From NCBI GenBank assembly GCA_037133095.1, contig JBAXOT010000017.1, positions 1 through 38,788 of the forward strand: a stretch of DNA of 38,788 nucleotides. Direction: 5' to 3'. Of the stretch, positions 8,280 to 14,890 are shown one piece after another (within the stretch, counting starts at the first letter, position 1; every line of letters starts with the position of its first letter). This stretch comes from CAIMZW01 sp037133095. GTDB lineage: Bacteria; Actinomycetota; Actinomycetes; Nanopelagicales; Nanopelagicaceae. The translations under genes were made by a program, and so were the position numbers. The notes below the pieces were generated by a model, which ran no database searches, was not told where the DNA came from, and saw only the letters and a list, made by a program, of their open reading frames with translations.

Positions 8280-8852
8280 TTAAATATCGACCTTTTCTCG
8301 TGAAATGGTGGCAGATGTGGGAGCCTGGGCAGGAACTGGCTTGCGGTGATGGCCACGATAGAAGAAGAATCGATTGAGGCCAATGCTTAAAAGGGCGAGC
8401 AAACCGAAGTCAGCGAGCAAGGAAACCTTGTTCCGAGTGACGGCATTGAGCAAGGTCCCCGCCCAAGGCAGGCGCCCAAAACCACGCGGCAAAAGCTGAT
8501 CTGCGGCGATCTGGAGCGTTCCCTGGTCTTTAGTAGGGTTGGCGTCGCCCTTAGTTTGAATGAGGAGCATTCGACCGGTTTCTGCAATGCTCACGATCCG
8601 GTGTGCATAGAGTGAGTAATCCTCGCCATTTCGAATCACGACGACATCCCCCACCCGCAGCAGGTTGGCGGGCACTTCCTGAGTGATGAGGAGGTCCCCA
8701 GTATTGAAAACCGGCTTCATTGAGCCAGAAAGAACGGGCGAGAGCGAGATGCCCAGAACCGCATGAAGCAGGATAGGGACCAACAAAACCGTGAAAGAGA
8801 CGATGGCAAGGAGGTATCTACGACTTGCTCGGAGCGCTTCTTTCAGGCCCAT
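8280..8852 (-). CDS. Signal peptidase I, archaeal/ER (SipW-like) type (190 aa)
   Basis: Two-pass membrane serine protease. The first helix is about residues 13–33. The catalytic set is Ser44 in LSGSMKPVFN, His84 in YAHRI and Asp103 in KGDANP. A second helix lies near 145–165, followed by a short basic tail with HH. It is nearest in sequence to the 174-aa peptidase at 9464: both start MGLK and have the same residue numbering for the triad. It is divergent from the receiver-like gene at 9038. The ATG has no ribosome site, but a promoter is placed so that the transcript would begin at the ATG. The substrate is inferred to be one of the neighbouring TasA-like proteins. Confidence 0.88.
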   Translation of the reverse strand: MGLKEALRASRRYLLAIVSFTVLLVPILLHAVLGISLSPVLSGSMKPVFNTGDLLITQEVPANLLRVGDVVVIRNGEDYSLYAHRIVSIAETGRMLLIQTKGDANPTKDQGTLQIAADQLLPRGFGRLPWAGTLLNAVTRNKVSLLADFGLLALLSIGLNRFFFYRGHHRKPVPAQAPTSATISREKVDI

Positions 8853-8858
8853 GTCTTA

Positions 8859-8887
8859 ATTGTGAACCTAAAGTGATGTAAACGCAA
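8859..8887 (-). promoter_or_regulatory. Predicted leaderless promoter of the 190-aa peptidase gene
   Basis: On the minus strand a −35 TTGCGT (8882–8887), a 17-nt spacer and a −10 CACAAT (8859–8864) are followed by 6 nt and then the ATG. Transcription would begin at or next to the start codon. The same geometry occurs before two other peptidase genes of the locus. Confidence 0.5.
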
Positions 8888-8890
8888 GGT

Positions 8891-8919
8891 TTATGACATA
8901 AAGAACATATATGTCAGAT
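8891..8919. promoter_or_regulatory. Interrupted inverted repeat in the divergent promoter region
   Basis: GACATA (8895–8900) and TATGTC (8910–8915) face each other. The outer TTAT and ATAA extend the symmetry with a 2-nt offset. The octamer AGAACATA (8902–8909) also occurs in the inverted repeat at 16792–16826 beside the other regulator gene. It may be a regulator binding site. Confidence 0.35.
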
Positions 8920-9037
8920 AAACGTGACTTTGTTCAACGTCGGTCCTACTATTTGGGCTTAAATTCCACGATTCTCCCAATTTTTGTGTATGTTGGGTTC
9001 TGACGGGGACATCGTTGAATTATCTAGAAAGGTCCCC

Positions 9038-9412
9038 ATGCGCGCTCTAGTCGTTGAAGATGTCCACCACGATTTAATCCGAATTACCACTCTCCTCGAA
9101 TCACTAGCCTTTTCCGTTGAGGCCGTTGTTGATCCGGATCGAGCCAAGTTCCTCTTTCTTCAAAACAATTTCGATATCGGAGTAGTCCATATTCGCAATA
9201 TGCCCAACCGCGGTCTCGAATTTACCAAGTGGATGCGTTCTCGAACCCAGATGCCCATCCTGATGTTTACAGATAAAGATTCCACCATCAGCAACGACAT
9301 GTGTTTGAACTTCGGTGCCGACGATTTCATGGTCAAGCCAATAAACAAGCGCACCTTTGCAAAGCGACTAAATGATCAACTCGATTTTGTTGATATCGGT
9401 TTCGCTTCCTAA
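9038..9412 (+). CDS. Stand-alone receiver-like protein lacking the phosphoacceptor Asp
   Basis: A 124-aa protein with the CheY-like receiver fold only. It keeps the acidic pair Glu7-Asp8 (VVEDV), Thr78 and Lys100 (FMVKPI). The position of the phosphoacceptor Asp is His51 (FDIGVVHIR). Standard phosphorylation from a histidine kinase is therefore unlikely, and the protein may act by protein binding. The ATG at 9038 is chosen because an AGAAAGG ribosome site lies 5 nt upstream; an in-frame ATG at 8984 lacks one. It is divergent from the 190-aa peptidase gene and convergent with the 174-aa peptidase gene, mirroring the setting of the regulator at 16888. No kinase gene is in the window. Confidence 0.8.
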   Translation: MRALVVEDVHHDLIRITTLLESLAFSVEAVVDPDRAKFLFLQNNFDIGVVHIRNMPNRGLEFTKWMRSRTQMPILMFTDKDSTISNDMCLNFGADDFMVKPINKRTFAKRLNDQLDFVDIGFAS

Positions 9413-9463
9413 TTTTCCAGATTCGGCGGGTTCGCCACTTTGGTGTTTTGTTCCAGATCTAAT

Positions 9464-9988
9464 TTAGTCTAATCCAGGCGACTGGCTGCGTTTTGACCTA
9501 ATGATTCGCTTCAATCCATAACCTGCCAAGAGCAAAATTATTAAATCCAAAAAGACTGTTATGGGATGGTTGTTGAAATAAACGATGGCCCAACCAACCC
9601 AAAGAACGCGTCCAATTTGTCTGGGAATCTTTTGGTTAAGTGGAACGGAGATTCGATCAGAATCAACAACTGGATTCGCATCTCCCTTTGTCTCGAAGAA
9701 CGCATGTGAATCTTTATGGGCAATTCCGACGATTCGGTGAGCAAAGAGCGTTCCATCGGTGGGATTGCGAAAAATTGCGACTTGACCCACATGCAACTTC
9801 GCAGAAAGTGTCGCCTGGGTAATGATCACATCGCCCGGATTGAACGCCGGGCGCATGGATCCGGAGAGAATAGACGAGTATGAGACGCCAAAAACTGCGT
9901 TAAGAAAGATTGGAGTGAAGAGAACCAGAAAAAGCAAGATGGTCGAAACGAGACCTCGGGTCTCTCGATAAAACTTTTTGAGACCCAT
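9464..9988 (-). CDS. Signal peptidase I, archaeal/ER (SipW-like) type (174 aa)
   Basis: The smallest of the six peptidases. A first membrane helix (about 13–33) precedes Ser44 in LSGSMRPAFNPGD, His84 in FAHRI and Asp103 in KGDANP. The second helix lies near 143–160 and a basic tail follows. It is a close paralogue of the 190-aa peptidase. The gene stands alone, convergent with the receiver-like gene (51 bp between stops) and downstream of the nitroreductase gene. It has no ribosome site, but its upstream promoter-like sequence would give a leaderless mRNA. Its substrate is unknown and is presumed to be within the locus. Confidence 0.87.
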   Translation of the reverse strand: MGLKKFYRETRGLVSTILLFLVLFTPIFLNAVFGVSYSSILSGSMRPAFNPGDVIITQATLSAKLHVGQVAIFRNPTDGTLFAHRIVGIAHKDSHAFFETKGDANPVVDSDRISVPLNQKIPRQIGRVLWVGWAIVYFNNHPITVFLDLIILLLAGYGLKRIIRSKRSQSPGLD

Positions 9989-9994
9989 TCTGGA

Positions 9995-10023
9995 ATTGTG
10001 ACTCTTTTCCTTCTTTGTTACAA
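9995..10023 (-). promoter_or_regulatory. Predicted leaderless promoter of the 174-aa peptidase gene
   Basis: Minus strand: −35 TTGTAA (10018–10023), 17-nt spacer, −10 CACAAT (9995–10000), then 6 nt to the ATG. The −10 hexamer and both spacings match those of the 190-aa peptidase gene exactly. Confidence 0.5.
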
Positions 10024-10042
10024 GATTCGCCCTCTTAGAAGA

Positions 10043-10654
10043 CTAGAGAGTGGTCACAGCTTCGTCGTAATCAAGACGTGGGCTGCGATTAAACCAAGCT
10101 TCTGGTGCTGGGTGACCGATGTTTACAACCGCAATCGACTTGAGAGAAGTTCCTGCCAGAAGATCAGCATCAATGCCGGCGGTATCAATTCCGGTCATCG
10201 GGCCAGCGGCAAGACCAAGGGCTCGAACACCGAGAATGAAGTAACCCATCTGGAGCCAAGCATTATTTGTGGCAAGACCAAGACGTTTTGCGTAATCATC
10301 TTTGAACATATCTTTGGCACCAGAAAAGTGAGGAAAAATCTTTGGCAGATGATTATGAAAATCCGTGTCAGCCGCCAAGACAGCAACCAACGGGGCGCTG
10401 GCGGTCTTCACCTTGTTGCTCGGACCCATATGGTTGATTAATCGAGCCCTTGCCTCTGGGCTGCGAACGAGAACGATACGCATCGGCTGGGCATTGAGAG
10501 CAGTCGGCGCCCACTTTACGAGTTCGTAAAGGGCTTTAACCTGTTCTTCTGAAACGGGATCTGAGGTGAACGCATTTGCGGTGCGAGCCTCACGAAAAAG
10601 GAGGGCTTGGGCTTCCGGATCTAGGGCAATGAGGTTTTCAACGAGGTTAGGCAC
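10043..10654 (-). CDS. Nitroreductase-family protein (RutE/malonic semialdehyde reductase-like)
   Basis: An FMN-dependent oxidoreductase of about 203 aa. It has the N-terminal RTANAFTSDPV segment, KWAPTALNAQPMRIV and the GPMTGIDTAGID region, which resemble RutE/HadB-type proteins that reduce 3-oxopropanoate to 3-hydroxypropanoate. The real substrate is not certain. GTG at 10654 is chosen as the start because GGAGA lies 5 nt upstream. An in-frame ATG at 10702 would add 16 residues, has no ribosome site and overlaps a palindromic operator-like site. The gene separates the two units of the secreted-protein locus and has no obvious functional link to them. Confidence 0.85.
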   Translation of the reverse strand: MPNLVENLIALDPEAQALLFREARTANAFTSDPVSEEQVKALYELVKWAPTALNAQPMRIVLVRSPEARARLINHMGPSNKVKTASAPLVAVLAADTDFHNHLPKIFPHFSGAKDMFKDDYAKRLGLATNNAWLQMGYFILGVRALGLAAGPMTGIDTAGIDADLLAGTSLKSIAVVNIGHPAPEAWFNRSPRLDYDEAVTTL

Positions 10655-10700
10655 GAGTATCTCCAAGTAAGTGGCAGGTGTTTTCTGTTGTTTAGGTAAC

Positions 10701-10720
10701 ATAGTTGAAGTTTCAACTAT
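10701..10720. promoter_or_regulatory. Palindromic operator, MarR-like
   Basis: ATAGTTGAA and TTCAACTAT are perfect 9-nt arms separated by 2 nt. AGTTGA...TCAACT palindromes are typical targets of MarR-family repressors. The site lies about 47 bp upstream of the chosen nitroreductase start. No MarR gene is in this window. Confidence 0.55.
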
Positions 10721-10770
10721 TCCCGGCCGGCTTGTGACCTAAAGCACTTTTTTGTGAACAATGAACTCGA

Positions 10771-11310
10771 TTAGGAGTTGATCGTTCCATGGGTAACGAT
10801 CTGGCTCTGAGCCACCGCAACGCTAATGGTGTCGTTGACCGTTCTACTCGAAGTTTCAGAGATCGTGAGATATCCCCCGGGTGCCAGGGCGGTGGCGAGA
10901 GTTGTAGCCACAGTCAAGGAAACGCTCGCCGCGCTCGTGTTGTCGGCGCACGTGCCAGAACTGCCGCTCTTGAATGCTTGATTTACGCAATATCGAAGCG
11001 CAGTAGCCGTTGAACCGGTCAGTGTGAACTTCAGAACCGAAAGAGTTCCAAAATTGACTACGGCAAGACTGCCCACAGCCCCGGTGCCAACCACTAATTT
11101 GAAGCTGGAATGCGTATTGGAAGAAGTTGCAGTTGCAACCGGGGTTAGATCAAAAAGTCCGGTACTAATGCTCTGCATCGTCGAATTCTCTGCCCTTCCG
11201 AGAGGTCGAGCCTGAACTACGGTCATCGGGATCGCAGTGAGAACCACGAGTACGCAGGTGGCCCATCGCCATCGTCGACTTCCATTTCTCTGGCTTAGCT
11301 GCGTAATCAT
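10771..11310 (-). CDS. Small secreted TasA/camelysin-like protein (unit B, minor subunit)
   Basis: A 179-aa protein with a basic start (RRWRW), a hydrophobic segment and the leader-like sequence ARPLGRAENSTMQSISTGLF, comparable to the SipW-type leaders nearby. The mature part has AVVNFGTLSVLKFTL, which aligns with FFVQNFGTTGIASFTL of the 176-aa protein in unit A. Both have a two-Cys loop of 12 intervening residues. The C-terminus is QIVTHGTINS. It follows the 455-aa subunit gene by 18 bp, the same arrangement as in unit A. A minor, initiator or capping subunit is a reasonable guess; nothing in the sequence proves it. Confidence 0.7.
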   Translation of the reverse strand: MITQLSQRNGSRRWRWATCVLVVLTAIPMTVVQARPLGRAENSTMQSISTGLFDLTPVATATSSNTHSSFKLVVGTGAVGSLAVVNFGTLSVLKFTLTGSTATALRYCVNQAFKSGSSGTCADNTSAASVSLTVATTLATALAPGGYLTISETSSRTVNDTISVAVAQSQIVTHGTINS

Positions 11311-11328
11311 CGAGATTTCAGCGTTTCA

Positions 11329-12696
11329 TTAACCGTTGGAAGTGGTATTGGTTCGAAGTTGTTCGATGAAAGAGAGCGTCAAAACTGCGGCTTGACCTTG
11401 AACAGTTCCAGATGGGTAGACACCATTGGTGACTACTTCGCTGCCTGCGGGTAGAACCATGTTCACTTTAATATGGTTGATGCCTCCTGCGAATAAATTA
11501 AGACTCGCGGCCGTTAAAGTCTGCGCCGTAGATTGAAAAGTCGTTCCCGGGGTGGCTGCCATGATTGCTACTGCGTTAATTGAAGGTGTTGCAGTTCCTG
11601 CTGCAAGAGTCACTGCTCTATCAACGGTTGCATTTGTGACTGTGAACTGCGTAGAAGAGGCAGTTGCAATCGTAAGGTTGTTTAGGTTAAACGCTGAGGT
11701 ATAGGTGCCAACGGCAACTGAGGTCGCACCGGTCGTTGCGTTGGTAACCGTAAAGCTCACTCCTGGGTTCACGGCAAGAATTGTTTTCGCACCGTTGTAG
11801 CCGGCTGTAGTTGCGCCGGTAATCGTGATGCTCTGACCTGCCGATAAACCAGTTGTGCTCGCAGTCGAATAAGTCACGACTGTGCCAGAACCGGAGATCG
11901 CCGTAATAGTAACGAGACCGGAGAGACCGGTAACAGATACCAAATCTCCTGCGGCAAAGGTGTTGGCCGCAGTGTAGGTAACCACGGTTCCTGAACCGGA
12001 TGCTCCTGTGACGGTGGCGGTCGGACAGGTGCCGGTATTGGACCACTCGGTCGAACAGTTGGATAAGGTAAATTGCAAGCCATTAGTTGCGTCGGTGATC
12101 AAGCGATCTGGCACAGTGGCAGTCGCCGAGGCGCCCGTAACCGCAGTGCCGGTTGCCGCATTTGTGACGGTGAACTGCGTTGCCGAGGCGGTCGCAACCG
12201 TGACGGAAGATAGGTTAAAAGCTGCAGTGCTGAGACCCGTAATCGTGACGATGTCTCCCACCTTCAAATAATCCGAAGAATCGATCGGCGAATAGGTATA
12301 CGTGACCGTGGTGCCGTTGCTTGAGGCTGCGGTTACGGTGTTGGAGATTGTTCCCGTATCGGCAATCTGTGCTGTCATCGAGGCCGCCGGCAGAGTTCCA
12401 CCATTTGTTAGATTGAAATAGCGGTTGACGGTGTCGCCAGGTGCCACGTTGGAAATCGCATAGGTGCTGGAGAAGCCATTGGTGGTTCCGGCAGTCACTT
12501 GGTTTGACTCGGCAAGTGAAAACGTTCCCGATGTAATGCTTTGGGCGGTTGTGTTAAAGGCGCGAGCGGACACACTGGCAAACACCGCCGAACTCACCAT
12601 CGAGATTCCGCCGATAGCGGCCATAGTCATCGCGAGAACCTTAAGGAACTTTGCGGCTCCTTTAACGTCCTCTTTCGGACCAGTTCCAAATTTCAT
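11329..12696 (-). CDS. Large TasA/camelysin-like secreted subunit with nested beta modules (455 aa)
   Basis: The largest subunit. ATG at 12696 is chosen because AAAGGGGAT precedes it by 7 nt; an upstream in-frame ATG at 12726 has no such site. The leader has a hydrophobic stretch and VFASVSARAFNTTAQSITSG, then PGDTVNRY and TNGGTL. A first complete beta module covers about 121–195. The two-Cys loop NCSTEWSNTGTC follows. A second module starts at about 228, is interrupted at about 261 by a third complete module, and resumes at about 334–367. The C-terminal core GGINHIKVNMVLP and tail LSFIEQLRTNTTSNG match the other subunits. It may be an adhesive or spacer subunit of the same fibre system; this is inferred. 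Confidence 0.75.
   Translation of the reverse strand: MKFGTGPKEDVKGAAKFLKVLAMTMAAIGGISMVSSAVFASVSARAFNTTAQSITSGTFSLAESNQVTAGTTNGFSSTYAISNVAPGDTVNRYFNLTNGGTLPAASMTAQIADTGTISNTVTAASSNGTTVTYTYSPIDSSDYLKVGDIVTITGLSTAAFNLSSVTVATASATQFTVTNAATGTAVTGASATATVPDRLITDATNGLQFTLSNCSTEWSNTGTCPTATVTGASGSGTVVTYTAANTFAAGDLVSVTGLSGLVTITAISGSGTVVTYSTASTTGLSAGQSITITGATTAGYNGAKTILAVNPGVSFTVTNATTGATSVAVGTYTSAFNLNNLTIATASSTQFTVTNATVDRAVTLAAGTATPSINAVAIMAATPGTTFQSTAQTLTAASLNLFAGGINHIKVNMVLPAGSEVVTNGVYPSGTVQGQAAVLTLSFIEQLRTNTTSNG
11596..12015 (-). repeat. Composite beta module: one module split by another (455-aa subunit)
   Basis: The outer module runs 12015–11917 (GTVVTYTAANTFAAGDLVSVTGLSG) and continues at 11697–11596 (SAFNLNNLTIATASSTQFTV). 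Joined together these align with the intact first module of the same protein (VTITGLSTAAFNLSSVTVAT). Between them, 11698–11916 (219 bp, 73 codons) encodes a complete module of its own (GTVVTYSTA, GQSITITGATTAGYNG, SFTVTNATTG). This is a frame-preserving nested insertion. Confidence 0.6.
12112..12336 (-). repeat. First intact beta module of the 455-aa subunit
   Basis: Encodes about residues 121–195. It has TTVTYTYSP, GDIVTITGLSTAAFNL and TQFTVTNAATG. It occupies the same place in the core as the single module of the two 295-aa subunits, between the PGD...NGG segment and the LITDATNGLQ segment. Confidence 0.55.
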
Positions 12697-12739
12697 TTTT
12701 TCTATCCCCTTAAAGATGAAGCACAATCAATTCAAGACA

Positions 12740-12767
12740 CGTTGGCAGCACGTCCGCGCTGCCAACG
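12740..12767 (-). other. Perfect 10-bp stem-loop between subunit genes
   Basis: Arms CGTTGGCAGC (12740–12749) and GCTGCCAACG (12758–12767) enclose an 8-nt loop. It lies between the 295-aa and 455-aa subunit genes and has no U-run. It may be a U-less terminator or a processing/stability element that sets the ratio of the two subunits. Confidence 0.55.
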
Positions 12768-12770
12768 ATC

Positions 12771-12801
12771 TCTTGTGTGGGACAACAAGATTTAACTTGT
12801 T
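12771..12801 (-). other. Mutually exclusive short hairpins downstream of the 295-aa subunit gene
   Basis: TCTTGT (12771–12776) can pair with ACAAGA (12785–12790). AACAAG (12784–12789) can instead pair with CTTGTT (12796–12801). The two stems share bases, so only one can form. The region follows the stop codon at 12820 and precedes the stronger hairpin at 12740–12767. Confidence 0.35.
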
Positions 12802-12819
12802 AGAACTACTAACTAGCGA

Positions 12820-13707
12820 TTAACCGTTAGTTGTAGAACCAGTTACTTGGGACTCAGTAAATGTCCACGTGATGGAACCTGTTGCACCTTGGAGGGTGGT
12901 CGAAGGTAAAACGCCATTAGCGGTGGTTTCTGCCAACGTGCTTGGCAAGTTCATGGAGATCTTGAGGTGTGAAACGCCACCTGCAGTGACTGCCAAGTTT
13001 GCAACTGTCAAGGTCTGTGCAGCGCTCTTAATAGTTGCGGCTGGGGTACTTGCCAAGACTGGGCTAGTAGTTCCCGAGCAAACTCCGGTTGCAGGAGTCC
13101 ACGTTCCACTAATACAAGCAGTGAGTGTGATCTGAAGACCATTGGTTGCATCTGAAGTAAGAGTGCCGAGCGGAGTAGCAGTTCCAGCGGACGTGTATGT
13201 GCCAGTTAAGGCGGCGTCAGCAACAGTGAACTGCGTGCTAGTGGCGGTGGCTACAGTCGCATTCACCTTGTTGTAGGTACCGCCAACAGTACCTGCAATT
13301 GTGACGGTTTGACCTGCGATGAATGAGTTTGCGGCAGTGTAAGTCGCGATGCCACCAGTTGCAGTTGCGCCGGTGATGGTCGCGGCGGCCTGGGCATCTG
13401 CGATTTGAAGAGTGACGGCCGAACCGACAAGCGAGCCACCGTTGGTGAGATCGATATAACGGTTTTGGGTATCACCAGGTTGGACTGGTCCGATGGAAGT
13501 GGTGAAACCATTTCCAGTTGCTGCCTGAGTAAGTTTTAAAGTACCGACCGAGATGTTTTGGGCCGTATTGTTGAAGGCCGTTGCATTAAGTGATGCGAAA
13601 ACATTCGAACTCACTACCGAGACTCCGCCTACGGCTGCGAGTGCGATAATCGCGATCTTGACATTTCTAGATTTAAATCGAGTTGCCTCGACGATATTGA
13701 ATTTCAT
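12820..13707 (-). CDS. TasA/camelysin-like secreted subunit with one beta module (unit B, 295 aa)
   Basis: Same length and layout as the subunit at 5740. The leader has a hydrophobic stretch (about 17–34) and VFASLNATAFNNTAQNISVGTL. PGDTQNRY and TNGGSL, one beta module (about 110–178), the two-Cys loop ACISGTWTPATGVC, GGVSHLKISMNLPSTLAETT and the end WTFTESQVTGSTTNG follow. ATG at 13707 is chosen because it aligns with the other leaders and has a GGGAC site; the in-frame extension upstream to 13824 is not leader-like. A promoter-like sequence lies just upstream. About 85 bp of the leader-coding DNA is roughly 93% identical to the unit A copy. Probably a main structural subunit, by inference. 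Confidence 0.75.
   Translation of the reverse strand: MKFNIVEATRFKSRNVKIAIIALAAVGGVSVVSSNVFASLNATAFNNTAQNISVGTLKLTQAATGNGFTTSIGPVQPGDTQNRYIDLTNGGSLVGSAVTLQIADAQAAATITGATATGGIATYTAANSFIAGQTVTIAGTVGGTYNKVNATVATATSTQFTVADAALTGTYTSAGTATPLGTLTSDATNGLQITLTACISGTWTPATGVCSGTTSPVLASTPAATIKSAAQTLTVANLAVTAGGVSHLKISMNLPSTLAETTANGVLPSTTLQGATGSITWTFTESQVTGSTTNG
13174..13380 (-). repeat. Inserted beta module, copy in the 295-aa subunit of unit B
   Basis: Encodes about residues 110–178 with ATYTAANSF, GQTVTIAG, TYNKVNATV and TQFTVADA. It is inserted at the same point as the copy in the unit A 295-aa subunit, so the insertion came before the duplication or was spread by recombination. Confidence 0.55.
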
Positions 13708-13734
13708 TGCTGTCCCATTTCTTTTCTTGTTTTT

Positions 13735-13763
13735 TATATATTCCATGCAGGAACGCTTGTCGA
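13735..13763 (-). promoter_or_regulatory. Predicted promoter of the unit B 295-aa subunit gene
   Basis: Minus strand: −35 TCGACA (13758–13763, one mismatch to TTGACA), 17-nt spacer, −10 TATATA (13735–13740). The start codon is 27 nt downstream, leaving room for a short leader with a ribosome site. The subunit gene could therefore be expressed apart from the upstream genes. Confidence 0.5.
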
Positions 13764-13787
13764 GGTAACAAGGTTCGATTCTCTCCG

Positions 13788-13819
13788 CCGAATGAGATTC
13801 CTTATGGAACCTCATTCGG
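13788..13819 (-). terminator. 14-bp stem-loop after the 310-aa subunit gene, possible U-less terminator
   Basis: Arms 13788–13801 and 13806–13819 pair over 14 bp (one G·U in the minus-strand RNA) around the 4-nt loop ATAA. It begins 28 nt after the 310-aa gene stop and lies upstream of a predicted promoter. That position fits a terminator, but there is no U-run. Hairpins without U-tracts have been proposed as terminators in actinobacteria. Confidence 0.5.
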
Positions 13820-13847
13820 GGCATGAGAGATGTAGAACTTTCGGCTA

Positions 13848-14780
13848 TTAGTTAGCTGTGGTGGTTCCGTGTAGTTGATTCTCAGAGAAGGTGAAGGTCA
13901 ACTTCGCCAACTTGTCTTGAATCGTTGAGTAAGCAGTTGGTGATGAGAAATCTGACAAACGGTGTGACGGAGTTCCGTTTGAGGTGACTTCGTAGTAGTT
14001 CGCAGGGATGTAGAACTTGACGAGAAGGTGCGCGGTCTGACCGGCGCCAATGTTGGTCAAGTGGATGTGTGGTGGAACAAGGTGGGTGGTGGTTGTTGAA
14101 TCAAGGTACTGAACTGACATTGCATTTCCGTCAATTCCAGTCTGAGCATCAACAGCACCTGGAGTCCAGTTGCTGTAAAGAGATGGCAGGGTATCGAAAG
14201 CAACATTTTGCTCGTTAGCAAGTTCTGCTGCATTCAAATAATCTGCAGTCCATGCTTGTCCGGTCGCATCGCTGGCCGAAGTCAACGATCCACCTGGAGA
14301 AGTGCTCAGGACGTGTGAAACGGTGCCACCGGCACAGGTAGGCACGGTGCCTACGTAGGACCAGGTACCGCTGGTGCACTCATCGATCCCAATTTCAAGA
14401 ACGCTGTTCAGCGCTGAGTTGGCGTCGGTAGAGCTGTTGCGAACGTCGATACGAGTGCTCAATGGATCGGCACTTACGGCGCTTGAGCCAGTATTTTGGT
14501 TAAGGTCGAGCAAGCGGTATTGAACGTCACCAGGTTGGAAGTTGGACATGTTCAATACTGCTGAACCGGTGTTACCAATTCCGTTGCCAGTTGAGCTCAA
14601 GTCAATGGTTAACTTTCCACCATTGATGCTCTGAGCCGTGGTGTTGTTCGCAGTTGCATTCAATGATGCAAATACTGATGAGCTGACGATGGAAATTCCA
14701 CCGACGGTTGCGATCGCAATGATTGCAATCTTTGTGGTCTTAGAGCCGGACTTTCCGACCAAGAGGTTTCCTAGTTTCAT
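13848..14780 (-). CDS. TasA/camelysin-like secreted subunit, variant core (unit B, 310 aa)
   Basis: SipW-type leader with a hydrophobic stretch (about 17–35) and VFASLNATANNTTAQSINGGKL. The core motif is PGDVQYRLLDLNQNTG instead of RY...TNGG. The two-Cys loop is ECTSGTWSYVGTVPTC. Residues ~167–250 are a segment not found in the other subunits (AWTADYLNAAELANEQ, then LVPPHIHLTNIGAG), and the beta module is absent. The end is FTFSENQLHGTTTAN. The ribosome site is GGGGAC. It lies between the 241-aa and 295-aa genes with 110–140 bp gaps on each side. Unit A has no counterpart, so it is an addition to unit B or a loss from unit A. Fibre subunit by similarity. Confidence 0.72.
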   Translation of the reverse strand: MKLGNLLVGKSGSKTTKIAIIAIATVGGISIVSSSVFASLNATANNTTAQSINGGKLTIDLSSTGNGIGNTGSAVLNMSNFQPGDVQYRLLDLNQNTGSSAVSADPLSTRIDVRNSSTDANSALNSVLEIGIDECTSGTWSYVGTVPTCAGGTVSHVLSTSPGGSLTSASDATGQAWTADYLNAAELANEQNVAFDTLPSLYSNWTPGAVDAQTGIDGNAMSVQYLDSTTTTHLVPPHIHLTNIGAGQTAHLLVKFYIPANYYEVTSNGTPSHRLSDFSSPTAYSTIQDKLAKLTFTFSENQLHGTTTAN

Positions 14781-14801
14781 GCTTTTGATGTCCCCATCTC
14801 T

Positions 14802-14868
14802 CGTTATTTAGGTACTACTTGCTTTATCTGTAGATCTATCTCGGAAGAGAATTGATCCCGTTATTTAG
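14802..14868. promoter_or_regulatory. Paired direct repeats CGTTATTTAG upstream of the 310-aa subunit gene
   Basis: The 10-mer CGTTATTTAG occurs at 14802–14811 and again at 14859–14868 within the 110-bp gap between two subunit genes. It could be a pair of regulator sites, but no regulator is assigned and chance is not excluded. Confidence 0.25.
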
Positions 14869-14890
14869 TTGTTTCCGCTCGTGACTCGTA

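Noticed and set aside
8984..9037. Earlier ATG of the receiver-like gene
   Set aside because: It lacks a ribosome site and adds residues before the VVED strand that starts the receiver fold; the ATG at 9038 has AGAAAGG.
11596..12336. Possible CRISPR array or DNA repeat array
   Set aside because: The repetition is at protein level within one reading frame; there are no identical short repeats with unique spacers.
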